Origin: Desulfotomaculum nigrificans DSM 574
GTDB taxonomy: Bacteria; Bacillota; Desulfotomaculia; Desulfotomaculales; Desulfotomaculaceae
Direction: 5' to 3'
Length of the DNA stretch: 64,000 nt
Assembly (NCBI RefSeq): GCF_000189755.2
Contig: NZ_KI912183.1
Location: 2,172,257 to 2,236,256, forward strand
The notes beneath the pieces were generated by a model. That model did no database searches, was not told the DNA's origin, and was given only the letters and a program-made list of their open reading frames with translations. Position numbers and translations under genes: made by a program. Shown here piece by piece: positions 56,546 to 64,000 of this stretch. Position 1 is the first letter of the stretch; the number at the start of each line of letters is the position of its first letter.

Positions 56546-57297
56546 TCGATTAATTGCCTGGCGATGGTCTTTTTATTCGGTAAATCCGGCAAATTATCAG
56601 CCGTAAACCAGTGGGCCTCTAAAATTTCATGATTGTCCACGGTAATTTCACCGGCATCATATTCCGCCGTAAAGGCCATCATCAGTGAATCGGGAAAGGG
56701 CCAGGGCTGACTGCCAAAATATTTTATGTTTTTAACCTCAATGCCAACTTCCTCCCGGATTTCCCGCTTAATACATTCCTCTAATGTTTCCCCCGCTTCC
56801 ACAAAACCGGCAATAACACTGTAATAATTTGAGGTGAATTTTTTATTTCTGGCCAGCAGTATTTGGTTATCTTTAATGACAGCCACGATGACGGCGGGGG
56901 AAATACGGGGGAAACTAACCAACCCGCAGTTCGGGCATATCTTGGCCCGCTCATCTTTTTTATCCTCGTTAAGGGTACCACAGCGGCCACAAAACCGCTG
57001 CGTGCAATCCCAATTGATAATCTCATATGCCTGACCTGCTACCCGAAACAAACTTTCATCTATCGTTTCGAATAATTGGCGCATCCCGATAAAATTAAAA
57101 CCGTCCGGCAGGGGCGGCACACCGGTAACTTCTGCCACATAGCAAGGGTTGTTGTGTAGCTTTCCAATATAATGTTTCCTCTCGATCTCAATATTTAATG
57201 TTTTTAAATCATCTGTCACCGGAAATATAACCGTTTCATCAACCACTTTTATAAGCAGATTGTTGCCGTTAAACAAAAGCCAATAGGCAGATACCAT
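56509..57297 (-). CDS. nudC: NADH pyrophosphatase
   Basis: Nudix hydrolase that cuts NAD(H), also able to remove NAD caps from RNA. 262 residues. Zinc finger CGRCG...CPNC around 99-120, Nudix box GFVEAGETLEECIKREIREE with EVG (about 163-185), and the NADH motif SQPWPFPDS just after. GAGAGGA site before the ATG. Its last bases overlap the AbrB fragment. Confidence 0.95.
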   Translation of the reverse strand: MVSAYWLLFNGNNLLIKVVDETVIFPVTDDLKTLNIEIERKHYIGKLHNNPCYVAEVTGVPPLPDGFNFIGMRQLFETIDESLFRVAGQAYEIINWDCTQRFCGRCGTLNEDKKDERAKICPNCGLVSFPRISPAVIVAVIKDNQILLARNKKFTSNYYSVIAGFVEAGETLEECIKREIREEVGIEVKNIKYFGSQPWPFPDSLMMAFTAEYDAGEITVDNHEILEAHWFTADNLPDLPNKKTIARQLIDWFIKRQGLTQN

Positions 57298-57573
57298 TTA
57301 TAATCCTCTCTTTCATTGCTAACCATTTACTCTTATTGTACCATACACACTTTACAGCGCCCGCCATATACCTCGCAAAACCCGCTTACCAATCCTTTAA
57401 GGTCCTGGTAAAAGCAAAAAGCAGGCCCACCGACCTGCCTTTTAATTTATCTTAGTTACCTGTTGTTTTTAAAATATTACTCTATTTCAGAATTCTAAAC
57501 AGCCGACACTACATCCAGTAAAGTTAAAGTTTGTTTTATCGAGAAAGGGACGGTCCTCCTTGACGGGTCGGGT
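57298..57573. other. Intergenic region with a terminator
   Basis: Contains the stem GCAGG/CCTGC at 57421-57438, with TTTTTGCTTTT on the minus strand, ending the signalling operon. The rest, AT-rich, shows no gene. Confidence 0.6.
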
Positions 57574-58779
57574 TTATTCCACTTTTAATACCACAAAACT
57601 TATATCATCACCTAATTTATTGCCGCAAAAATGCATAAGTTTGTGAGCTAAACAGTCACTGATAGCCTCAGCATCATATTCAGAATAATTACGGATGGTT
57701 TCACCAATTCTTTCTACCCCAAAAGGTTTCTGCTCCGAGTTTTTAGCGTCTTTTAATCCGTCAGAATATACAATTAAAATATCTCCTTTATTAAAAGAAG
57801 TTGTATATGTCTTATAGCTGGTCGAACTCTTTCCCCCAATTACTAATCCCTTACCAAGTAAAATACCATATTGCCGGTTTTGTTTGCGAAAAATTACCGG
57901 CGGATTATGTCCTGCAACGGTATATTGAAAGGTCATATCTTCCGGATTATATATCCCATAAAAAAGGGTAACCAGCATATTTTGGGAAATCAGTTCCGGG
58001 GCCAAACAAAGATTGACTTGACTCATTAGCACATCGGGTTCCAGATTAGCTCTGACTAAAAAGCGAAAAACAGATCTGGTGGTTAACATTGTAAAAGCTC
58101 CGGGAATACCCTTTCCCAAAGCATCTCCTACCACAATCCCCAGACGTTTATCTTTTAAAGTAAATATATCTAAGTAATCTCCTCCTACCTCATTTGCCAT
58201 CAAATTTCGAAAGCCTAAAGAAATTCCCGGAATCTCCGGTAATTTTGCAGGTAGCAGACTGCTTTGCATCTTTTCTGCCGCAGTTAATTCCTTTAAAATA
58301 CGCTGGCAGTCGAAGCGGGCACACTTTAAAAGGCGGTCTGTTATTAACCCTAATTTTTCACCAAGTTCCACCCAAAAATCATAGGAAAAGTCATCCTGTG
58401 AACTTGTCTCAAACCATATACAATAGCACCCCGCCGTATCTTCGCATTGGAAAGGTTGACAACGGTAATACCATGTATTTCCAAAGCTATCTATCATTTT
58501 GTCATTAGTTGCTTCTCCGGAATAAAAAACTCTTGAAGTAACTTTGTAATCCTGTCGTCCCAGGTCTTGAGACGGTGAACTTTGGTAATAGCCTAACCTG
58601 GTCTCAGACTCCGCAACACGTATATGTTTAATCCACAAGCTGGTGGCCGATGCGTTTAAGAAAGTGGTAATCTCTTCAGTTATTTTATTAAATACTTCCA
58701 TTCCCGAAGCTCTAAAGGCTTGATCATAAATGGATAAAAACAACTGTTGCTTCAGCCTGTTTAAGGCTTCTTCTTTCAA
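57574..58779 (-). CDS. SpoIIE-type PP2C serine phosphatase (RsbU-like)
   Basis: 401 residues. The C-terminal domain (from about 185) has PP2C motifs: LPEIPGISLGFRNLMANEVGGDYLDIF, split as RNLMANEVGGDY and VVGDALGKGIPGAF, then DILIVYSDGLKDA and DDISFVVL. It would dephosphorylate a STAS anti-anti-sigma protein. The N-terminal 180 residues have no membrane segment and look like a GAF-type sensor with four Cys (RCQPFQCEDTAGCYC). TTG start after GGGAGTGATG. Last gene of the operon. Confidence 0.88.
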   Translation of the reverse strand: MKEEALNRLKQQLFLSIYDQAFRASGMEVFNKITEEITTFLNASATSLWIKHIRVAESETRLGYYQSSPSQDLGRQDYKVTSRVFYSGEATNDKMIDSFGNTWYYRCQPFQCEDTAGCYCIWFETSSQDDFSYDFWVELGEKLGLITDRLLKCARFDCQRILKELTAAEKMQSSLLPAKLPEIPGISLGFRNLMANEVGGDYLDIFTLKDKRLGIVVGDALGKGIPGAFTMLTTRSVFRFLVRANLEPDVLMSQVNLCLAPELISQNMLVTLFYGIYNPEDMTFQYTVAGHNPPVIFRKQNRQYGILLGKGLVIGGKSSTSYKTYTTSFNKGDILIVYSDGLKDAKNSEQKPFGVERIGETIRNYSEYDAEAISDCLAHKLMHFCGNKLGDDISFVVLKVE

Positions 58780-58857
58780 AAGAACATCACTCCCATAGTT
58801 TCCGGCACAGGAAAACTATTCAGTTTAACAACCTAAGACAACTTGATCTAATTTTTT

Positions 58858-59922
58858 CTAATCTTCAATAACTCTGGTAATGAACAGGGTCTTTTTATCT
58901 AATAAATCAACTTCATAACTGTGATCAATTTTTATTCCGAACGGGTTTCTGATTATCCGTATTACCGGTCGGGTAGGGTAATTTTTATATACCTTCACCA
59001 CAATTCCGCTGTCGCCGGTGTTTAATTGTACTTGAGTACCAACGGGATAAATAGCTACACTACTTAAAAAGGTACGTACTACTTCCGGGTCAAACATGCT
59101 GCCAGAGCAAGCCATTAAATATTCAACAGCTTCTGACGTTGAATATCTGGCTCGCTGCGGCGTGTCAGAGGTAAGAAAGTCGTAGGTTTGGGTAACACTG
59201 ACGATACGGGCGAAATGATGTATTTCTTCACCCTTTAACCCGCGGGGATAACCGTTTCCGTCAAACCATTCATGATGCTGGTAAGCCACATGAGCAGACA
59301 AAAGGCTAATATCCGGATTACTGCGTAAAATGTCAAAACCAAAATCCGGATGCTTTTTAAGATCAGCTTTTTCTTCCGGCGTAAGAGGACCTGTCTTATG
59401 CAGGATTTCCGGATTGATTTTTATCTTGCCGATATCGTGAAATAACGCCCCGACAGCCAGGTTGTACAGCTTAGTTTGATTATAACCAAAAGCAACTCCC
59501 ACCAGGGTTGACAAGACTGCTGCATTAACGCTATGGCCAAACAAGTAATCATCAGCAGAACGAATGTCTACCAGGTTGATTACCAGGTTCGGGTTTTTAA
59601 GTATATCATTTATTATATTATCAATTATTAATTTTACCTCTTTAGCATCAATGCCGGAACCAACTTTTATTTTATCAACAATCTTTCTTGTTGTATTTAA
59701 AGCTAACAAACGGGTTTTTTCACTGACTATATCATCTATTACAATGTCATCATCGGGGCTGTTTTTGATATAGAGCGAACTGACGCCATAGTTTGCTAAG
59801 AGGGATAAGTACTTTTCAGTTAATTTAACTCCTTCATTTAAAAGGACTTGTCCACTCGTTCCATATATATTTTTTCCCAAGATCATACCAACCCGTGCCT
59901 TCTCGATAGGTATTAACCGCAT
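58858..59922 (-). CDS. HD-GYP domain protein (c-di-GMP phosphodiesterase-like)
   Basis: 354 residues from the ATG at 59922 with GTAGGTGA. An N-terminal domain of about 110 residues is followed by HD-GYP: SADDYLFGHSVNAAVLSTL, metal-binding GALFHDIGKIKINPEIL (His162, Asp163), then QHHEWFDGNGYPRG with the intact GYP. All diagnostic residues are present, so it can be expected to hydrolyse c-di-GMP to GMP or pGpG. Lies in the riboswitch-controlled operon, giving a feedback link. A C-terminal extension (VQLNTGDSGIVVKVYKN) resembles a small beta domain. Confidence 0.93.
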   Translation of the reverse strand: MRLIPIEKARVGMILGKNIYGTSGQVLLNEGVKLTEKYLSLLANYGVSSLYIKNSPDDDIVIDDIVSEKTRLLALNTTRKIVDKIKVGSGIDAKEVKLIIDNIINDILKNPNLVINLVDIRSADDYLFGHSVNAAVLSTLVGVAFGYNQTKLYNLAVGALFHDIGKIKINPEILHKTGPLTPEEKADLKKHPDFGFDILRSNPDISLLSAHVAYQHHEWFDGNGYPRGLKGEEIHHFARIVSVTQTYDFLTSDTPQRARYSTSEAVEYLMACSGSMFDPEVVRTFLSSVAIYPVGTQVQLNTGDSGIVVKVYKNYPTRPVIRIIRNPFGIKIDHSYEVDLLDKKTLFITRVIED

Positions 59923-60020
59923 TACGTTCACCTACCCATCTTTACATTCAGTTTTAGTAAGCTTATCAGGGAGGTTTTTAAAATTTGTTATTTTCCGGAG
60001 AAGCTTCAATTTGCCGGTTT

Positions 60021-60326
60021 TTAATTTTCCGCCATTATTTCCCTTACTCCTATCAGTTCTAATACTTCCTCAATTTCAGGATTTTCATTAATTAATTCCA
60101 TGGTGATGCCCTGACAGGCAAACTTACGGTAATACTTAATAAGTTCTCCAATTCCCGTGGAATCAATAAATTCCAGTTTACTTAATACAAAGGCAATGCT
60201 TTGTACCCCAGTTAAGTCTTCCTTTTCCACCGCATCCTCCAGTATATCAGCGGTTCCCATATCAAATTGTCCGGATAAACTGAAACTTATTTTACCCTTT
60301 TGACGTTCGGTTTTAATATTTAACAT
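60021..60326 (-). CDS. STAS-domain anti-anti-sigma factor
   Basis: 101 residues from the ATG at 60326; an in-frame GTG at 60341 overlaps the fapA stop. STAS fold with the phosphorylatable serine at Ser56 in LEFIDSTGIGELI. It would be phosphorylated by the RsbW-like kinase and dephosphorylated by the SpoIIE-like phosphatase in the same operon, like RsbV/SpoIIAA. Its sigma factor or other target is not visible. Confidence 0.93.
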   Translation of the reverse strand: MLNIKTERQKGKISFSLSGQFDMGTADILEDAVEKEDLTGVQSIAFVLSKLEFIDSTGIGELIKYYRKFACQGITMELINENPEIEEVLELIGVREIMAEN

Positions 60327-60340
60327 ATTGAATTCCCCCA

Positions 60341-62236
60341 CTAATATAACTTTTTAACTAACTCACCTTCATATGAAAAAATGACGTTTGATAAATAATC
60401 CTGATTTTTACGTATAACCGGCCCAACATTGACGGTAACGTTCGGATAAATCTGGGCGGCCTTAATTTTTCCCGACTCTCCTACTCCTACCAATGTCTGA
60501 GGACATTTTGCGGAACCCAATTCCCCGGCAACTATTTCATCTGTAGCAAAAAGTTCCCCTCCACGGCAAAACCCTTTAAGATAAATTTTACTGCCGGCAT
60601 AAATCCAAGAGTGGAAAATTCCCTCCCCTGTAATCTTCACGTTCCCACTGGCTGTTACATGGGCATTTTGACAGTAACCAACGCTTACATCAGCCGGGGA
60701 ATCTATACTTTCCTCGATTACGTTAATTATCTTACCTAAAAGAACTTGATATTTTATCACTTCATCAATAGAAGCAATTTTTAAAGGCCCCAGGCCAACG
60801 AGTCTGCTTATTAATAGCTGGAACAGCTTCTCTAACTCCTGTTTTTCATCATTTTTTGACATTATTTCCTGCAGTTCCTGCAAGTTTTTGCCCAGATTTG
60901 GATAACGCATGTCCAAAATCAGTTTAATAAGGGTACCATCCCCTTTCAAACGCAGGTCACTGGTAGAAAATCGAGGGTTGTTTTTTAACTGCATAAATGC
61001 TTTAATAAGTCCTTGTAAATCGTATTCAACTTTATGTAATAAATGCAGCATCGGACGATACCGAGCAGCTTCACCGCCGGCACAAACTACACCGCCAATC
61101 ACTTGCTTTTCTATTATTACGTCTGAATCTGCATAAATTTTGCCATAAATTACGCTACCGGCCACATGAACCTGTCCACCGGCTTTAACCACCAAACCCT
61201 CCATCACATTACCAAAAATTTTTACATTACCTATAAAATTAATGTGGCCGGTATTTATATCTACGTCATTATAAATCACCAGTTCAGGTATTACTTTGAT
61301 TATCCCCTGCTTACCCAGTACAGGCCGGCCATTTTGGGCGGCCACAGCCATCTGCCCGTTATTAACCAGGGACGCCCCCGCCCCTACTTTAATTTCGGGA
61401 ACTTTAGGTTCCGGTGGCAGAATAGTTTGACCGGTAACTGTCAAACCGGGTTGGCCGGGGATGGGTGGATTAAGAATGGCCAGTATTTCTCCGGCTTTTA
61501 CCGAAGTAATTTTCCCTTTATCAAAAAAATCTACCGGTTCATCTTCAGAGTAGGAAGTTAATATACGTTCTTTAGTTTCAAACATATATTCAATCCAGCC
61601 ATCTTTCGGGGGGATCATTGCCTGGCCGCAGGCAATTACATATCTGGCATCTTTTATTGAGTTGCAAGCTACTGTAATAATCTCCTTCCGAATACCTACT
61701 GTTACCCCCAGGGATCGCAGTTCATCATATACCATTTTCTCATCAATTGGTTGAGGAGAAATCTCTTCATAGGGCTCAGCCTTTACGGTAAGTATGAACA
61801 TGGGATCCGTATCTATCAATCGAAATCTGTTTCCGGGAGTAAACTTTGTTTCCATTACTACTTCAGTCAAGTCAGGGGACATATGCAGGGTAAAATTATT
61901 TTTAGGTGGTTGTTGCCTGACTTCAATAAAAATACCCTGCGTATCTTTGACCTGTGCCGCCCCATTAATTTCTTTACCATTGATTTTGACAGATACATTT
62001 TCCCCGGCCATAATCAGCGGCCAGCGGCCTCCTGATTTGGGAGGAATTAATTGCAATTGACCGTTATGAATAGCCAGCAGGCCATCTTTATCATTTAGAG
62101 AAACGTTTTTCTCTTTTAAAGTTGGACTAATAGAGTTAAGAGAGGAATCACTTTCTTGTCGTGCCAATTGGTCCGTATCATTTAATAATTCAGCAATAAT
62201 TTTACTTAACAAATCCTCGTCAGTATATTTACCCAT
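60341..62236 (-). CDS. fapA: FapA-family protein (DUF342)
   Basis: 631 residues, soluble. It shows the long DUF342 region: PPKDGWIEYMFETKERILTS, EILAILNPPIPGQPGLTVTG, then beta-helix repeats (NDVDINTGHINFIGNVKIFG, GNVKITGEGIFHSWIYAGSK). The FapA family is found near flagellar genes, with proposed roles in cell-surface localisation or polymer formation; here it sits in a signalling operon. An N-terminal extension of about 190 residues precedes the family core. ATG with GGGTGAG upstream, 31 bp after the kinase gene. Confidence 0.88.
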   Translation of the reverse strand: MGKYTDEDLLSKIIAELLNDTDQLARQESDSSLNSISPTLKEKNVSLNDKDGLLAIHNGQLQLIPPKSGGRWPLIMAGENVSVKINGKEINGAAQVKDTQGIFIEVRQQPPKNNFTLHMSPDLTEVVMETKFTPGNRFRLIDTDPMFILTVKAEPYEEISPQPIDEKMVYDELRSLGVTVGIRKEIITVACNSIKDARYVIACGQAMIPPKDGWIEYMFETKERILTSYSEDEPVDFFDKGKITSVKAGEILAILNPPIPGQPGLTVTGQTILPPEPKVPEIKVGAGASLVNNGQMAVAAQNGRPVLGKQGIIKVIPELVIYNDVDINTGHINFIGNVKIFGNVMEGLVVKAGGQVHVAGSVIYGKIYADSDVIIEKQVIGGVVCAGGEAARYRPMLHLLHKVEYDLQGLIKAFMQLKNNPRFSTSDLRLKGDGTLIKLILDMRYPNLGKNLQELQEIMSKNDEKQELEKLFQLLISRLVGLGPLKIASIDEVIKYQVLLGKIINVIEESIDSPADVSVGYCQNAHVTASGNVKITGEGIFHSWIYAGSKIYLKGFCRGGELFATDEIVAGELGSAKCPQTLVGVGESGKIKAAQIYPNVTVNVGPVIRKNQDYLSNVIFSYEGELVKKLY

Positions 62237-62267
62237 TCATCTCACCCGTTGATTGGTTTTAAAAACT

Positions 62268-63629
62268 TCAACACTTGGATTTAGATAAACTAATTTCCAA
62301 TGCTAACCGGGTCCCACTTTCCGATGTGCTTAATATTAATTTATCCAGATAACGAAACATTATAGAAAAGCCAAAACCCATAGATGTCTTGGTTGAAAAA
62401 CCTTTAAGAAATACCATAAAGGGAAGTTTAGCCAACTCCATACCCGGCCCTTGATCAAGAACATAGAAAACAATCCGATTATCATTCAATGCTAACAAAA
62501 CCTCTCCGCTACCGGCGTGTTTAATTACATTAGTCATGGCCTCAGAGAGGCAAAGGAGCGCTTTATGTCTCCTTGGACTTTGCCAGCTGGAACAAACTTT
62601 GGTCAAATATTGGTCTATTTCCATTCGACACCTGGTAATATCGTGAGGGGAGTTTAGTTTAAAGTTTAAAACCGGCACTTCTTGTTGAATTATTTGAGAA
62701 AATTCTGCAGGTGATGTTAAGTAAACCTTCTCCTGGGTGATCGCTCTGATAACATCCCGGTAAACCCGAAACATCTTATCTTTTTCATCCAGTACCTCAT
62801 TTGATAACAATTCCATCCTTTGCTTCAAAGCATGATTTGTATCTAAAAACCGGTTAAAATTATTAGGCGTCAATCCTAAGTCAGCGGCTGCTCCCTCCGG
62901 CAAATGAATGGAACTATAGTCTTTTTCTATTTCTGTCAGGCGATTGGTCATAACCCTTATTGGTTTAAGTAGGGAATAAACCATAACAAAACAGAGGGTT
63001 ACTATTATAACTGGTAAAATTAGTAATATAATTAGATTATATTTAAGCGAGCGGCCATCAAAATTTACAGTATCAGCTACGTTCATATGCAAACCTAAAA
63101 CAGCGGTGACTTTTCCTTTACTGCTCAATATAGGAATGCAGGATGATATCATCTTATTATCATTCACCGTAAAATAAGCACTAACTACCTCGCCTGAATA
63201 AGCTTGCCTTATTTTAGATTGTGGTAAACGGATTTCATTCTTATTGGCTTTTCCGGTGTAACTAATGTTAACCGCAAACTGCCAGGTATTAGCCCTATCA
63301 GTCGGCACCAGGATATATATCTGACTGATTTCCGGAAACTTTTGTCGGTAACTGATCAGAAGATTTTTTAACTTACCATCAATGTTTTTATCCCCATCTT
63401 TTCCCAATTTTATGGCAGGATTTTCATAAACATCTCCATCTATCTGTTCTGCAATTAATTTACCTATCGTTATTAAGTGTTCAGTTTTAGACTTTAAAAC
63501 GTATTCATTAAATTTTTTATTAAAAGTAAAATAGGTTATTAAAGAAAAGGAAATCATTCCAATAATTAACAGGAAAAATACTAACCTGTAAATTTTTTCT
63601 CCTTTAAGCCTGCTAATGATTACTTCCAT
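62268..63629 (-). CDS. Membrane sensor with RsbW-like ATPase domain
   Basis: About 453 residues from the ATG at 63629 (an upstream GTG at 63668 is also open). A membrane helix (VFFLLIIGMISFSLITYF), an extracytoplasmic sensor domain of about 150 residues (RQKFPEISQIYILVPTDR, then GLHMNVADTV), a second membrane helix (LIILLILPVIIVTLCFVM), a HAMP-like linker and a C-terminal HATPase: N-box LSEAMTNVIKHAG, DQGPGMEL and TSMGFGFSIM. No phospho-accepting His region. It resembles an anti-sigma kinase of the RsbW/SpoIIAB type fused to a Cache-like sensor. First gene after the c-di-GMP riboswitch. Confidence 0.88.
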   Translation of the reverse strand: MEVIISRLKGEKIYRLVFFLLIIGMISFSLITYFTFNKKFNEYVLKSKTEHLITIGKLIAEQIDGDVYENPAIKLGKDGDKNIDGKLKNLLISYRQKFPEISQIYILVPTDRANTWQFAVNISYTGKANKNEIRLPQSKIRQAYSGEVVSAYFTVNDNKMISSCIPILSSKGKVTAVLGLHMNVADTVNFDGRSLKYNLIILLILPVIIVTLCFVMVYSLLKPIRVMTNRLTEIEKDYSSIHLPEGAAADLGLTPNNFNRFLDTNHALKQRMELLSNEVLDEKDKMFRVYRDVIRAITQEKVYLTSPAEFSQIIQQEVPVLNFKLNSPHDITRCRMEIDQYLTKVCSSWQSPRRHKALLCLSEAMTNVIKHAGSGEVLLALNDNRIVFYVLDQGPGMELAKLPFMVFLKGFSTKTSMGFGFSIMFRYLDKLILSTSESGTRLALEISLSKSKC

Positions 63630-63675
63630 CACCCCTTGCGTAATATTGGCACATAATTCTTGGTACACAAACTTT

Positions 63676-63724
63676 AAAAAACAAGAAAAACTACTTGCTT
63701 ATAGAAAAGCCTTGTTGCAAGTAG
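63676..63724 (-). terminator. Riboswitch expression-platform terminator
   Basis: CTACTTGC pairs with GCAAGTAG across 18 nt, then TTTTTCTTGTTTTTT. It lies between the c-di-GMP aptamer and the sensor gene, so ligand binding can decide read-through. Confidence 0.88.
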
Positions 63725-63734
63725 CTTTAAAAAA

Positions 63735-63830
63735 TTATCAGCAACCGGCTGTCATGGTTTATTTAAACTTTAGACCCCGGCTTTGCGTCCTTGCCTTTCG
63801 ACAAGTTTGCCCTTTTTAACTCAGATATTC
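63735..63830 (-). promoter_or_regulatory. Cyclic di-GMP class I (GEMM-I) riboswitch aptamer
   Basis: On the minus strand the conserved order GGGCAAAC, GTCGAAAGGC (P2 with GAAA loop), GGACGCAAAGCC, GGGTCTAAAG, ACCATGACAGCC and GGTTGC matches the GEMM-I consensus, including the tetraloop and the receptor region. The 3' strand GGTTGC can also pair with GCAAC in the terminator, so the two structures probably exclude each other; from this the ligand would favour termination (inference). Aptamer begins about 40 bp after the EAL gene stop. Confidence 0.93.
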
Positions 63831-63870
63831 AATTTTCAATATTTTTTATTTCTCTTTAAACCGAAATAAT

Positions 63871-64000
63871 TTACTTATCTTCACATTGATTTTTCCATGG
63901 TTTCGGTTTACCCAGTAAAAAACCTTGCCCATAATTTATCCCCATCTCAACTGCTGTTTTTAAATCTTCAGGTCTTTCTATTCCTTCTAAAATAAGTTGG
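63871..64000 (-). CDS. EAL-domain protein, C-terminal end only
   Basis: The last 42 codons of a gene that starts beyond the window. The product reads LILEGIERPEDLKTAVEMGI and then NYGQGFLLGKPKPW before a short tail (KNQCEDK) and TAA. This is the C-terminal E(G/T)-xx-DL...G-x-x-YGQGF signature of EAL c-di-GMP phosphodiesterases. It lies upstream of the riboswitch in the same direction. Catalytic EAL residues are outside the window, so activity cannot be judged. Confidence 0.85.
   Translation of the reverse strand, partial: QLILEGIERPEDLKTAVEMGINYGQGFLLGKPKPWKNQCEDK

Overview
The window looks like a chromosomal segment of a spore-forming, sulfate-reducing Firmicute of the Desulfotomaculum/Desulforamulus (Peptococcaceae) type. 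Three kinds of gene support this: dissimilatory sulfite reductase genes (dsrA, dsrB, dsrD, dsrC, dsrM, dsrK, dsrN) of the short Gram-positive kind, sporulation and germination genes (spo0F, sleB, ypeB), and a backbone gene order that is classic for Firmicutes (argS-pyrG-spo0F-fba-fsa-rho-rpmE-prfA-prmC-sua5-mntP-ywlE/rpiB-glyA-comEB-wecB-atp operon). The species assignment is inference. Almost every gene is on the minus strand, so transcription runs from high to low coordinates. No tRNA, rRNA, CRISPR array or transposase gene was seen.

Region by region. 1-6713: F1Fo ATP synthase operon (atpZ, atpI, atpB, E, F, H, A, G, and atpD cut by the window edge). 6948-18433: housekeeping block with wecB, an S23-type four-helix protein, a MazG-like protein, dCMP deaminase, glyA, a fused phosphatase/RpiB reading frame, mntP, sua5, a NicO-type metal exporter (plus strand), prmC, prfA, a DUF1385 protein and rpmE. 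18434-19413: a gene-poor stretch with a candidate 54-codon gene and a plus-strand terminator. 19414-31394: M23 peptidase, rho, DUF2062, fsa, fba, a zinc-ribbon protein, spo0F, a Yip1-type protein, sppA, pyrG, a tiny XapX gene and argS. 31583-34831: DUF1934 and dsrABD. 35428-40698: indolepyruvate oxidoreductase, phenylacetate-CoA ligase and a solute symporter. 41137-43055: T-box leader, Lrp-type regulator and aminotransferase. 43112-45223: sleB-ypeB. 45400-49972: ferredoxin-dsrM-dsrK-dsrC-dsrN. 50462-57297: YlbF-like protein, TAXI-TRAP transporter, rRNA methyltransferase, an AbrB-type fragment and nudC. 57574-64000: a signalling island.

The most striking parts are two. First, a five-gene operon (membrane sensor with an RsbW-like ATPase domain, FapA, STAS protein, HD-GYP protein, SpoIIE-like phosphatase) is preceded by a well-preserved cyclic di-GMP class I riboswitch with a terminator, and an EAL-domain gene ends just upstream of it. 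This suggests a c-di-GMP feedback loop feeding a partner-switching module. Second, intergenic spaces are filled with two related repeat families: heptamer tandem repeats of the type CTNTTCG / CTNTTGG / CTNTTAG arranged as inverted arms, and a 34-bp unit that forms head-to-head tandem arrays. They have even entered the atp operon and flank glyA as near-identical direct repeats.

Functionally the window joins sulfite reduction (DsrAB with DsrD, DsrC as sulfur carrier, DsrMK plus ferredoxin as electron input from the membrane, DsrN for siroheme amidation) to energy conservation (ATP synthase) and to oxidation of aromatic amino-acid-derived keto acids (IorAB, PaaK). Several dsr transcripts carry visible regulatory structures: a sigma-A promoter with a palindrome at its start site, a hairpin between dsrB and dsrD, and a terminator-like hairpin in the ferredoxin-dsrMK leader.
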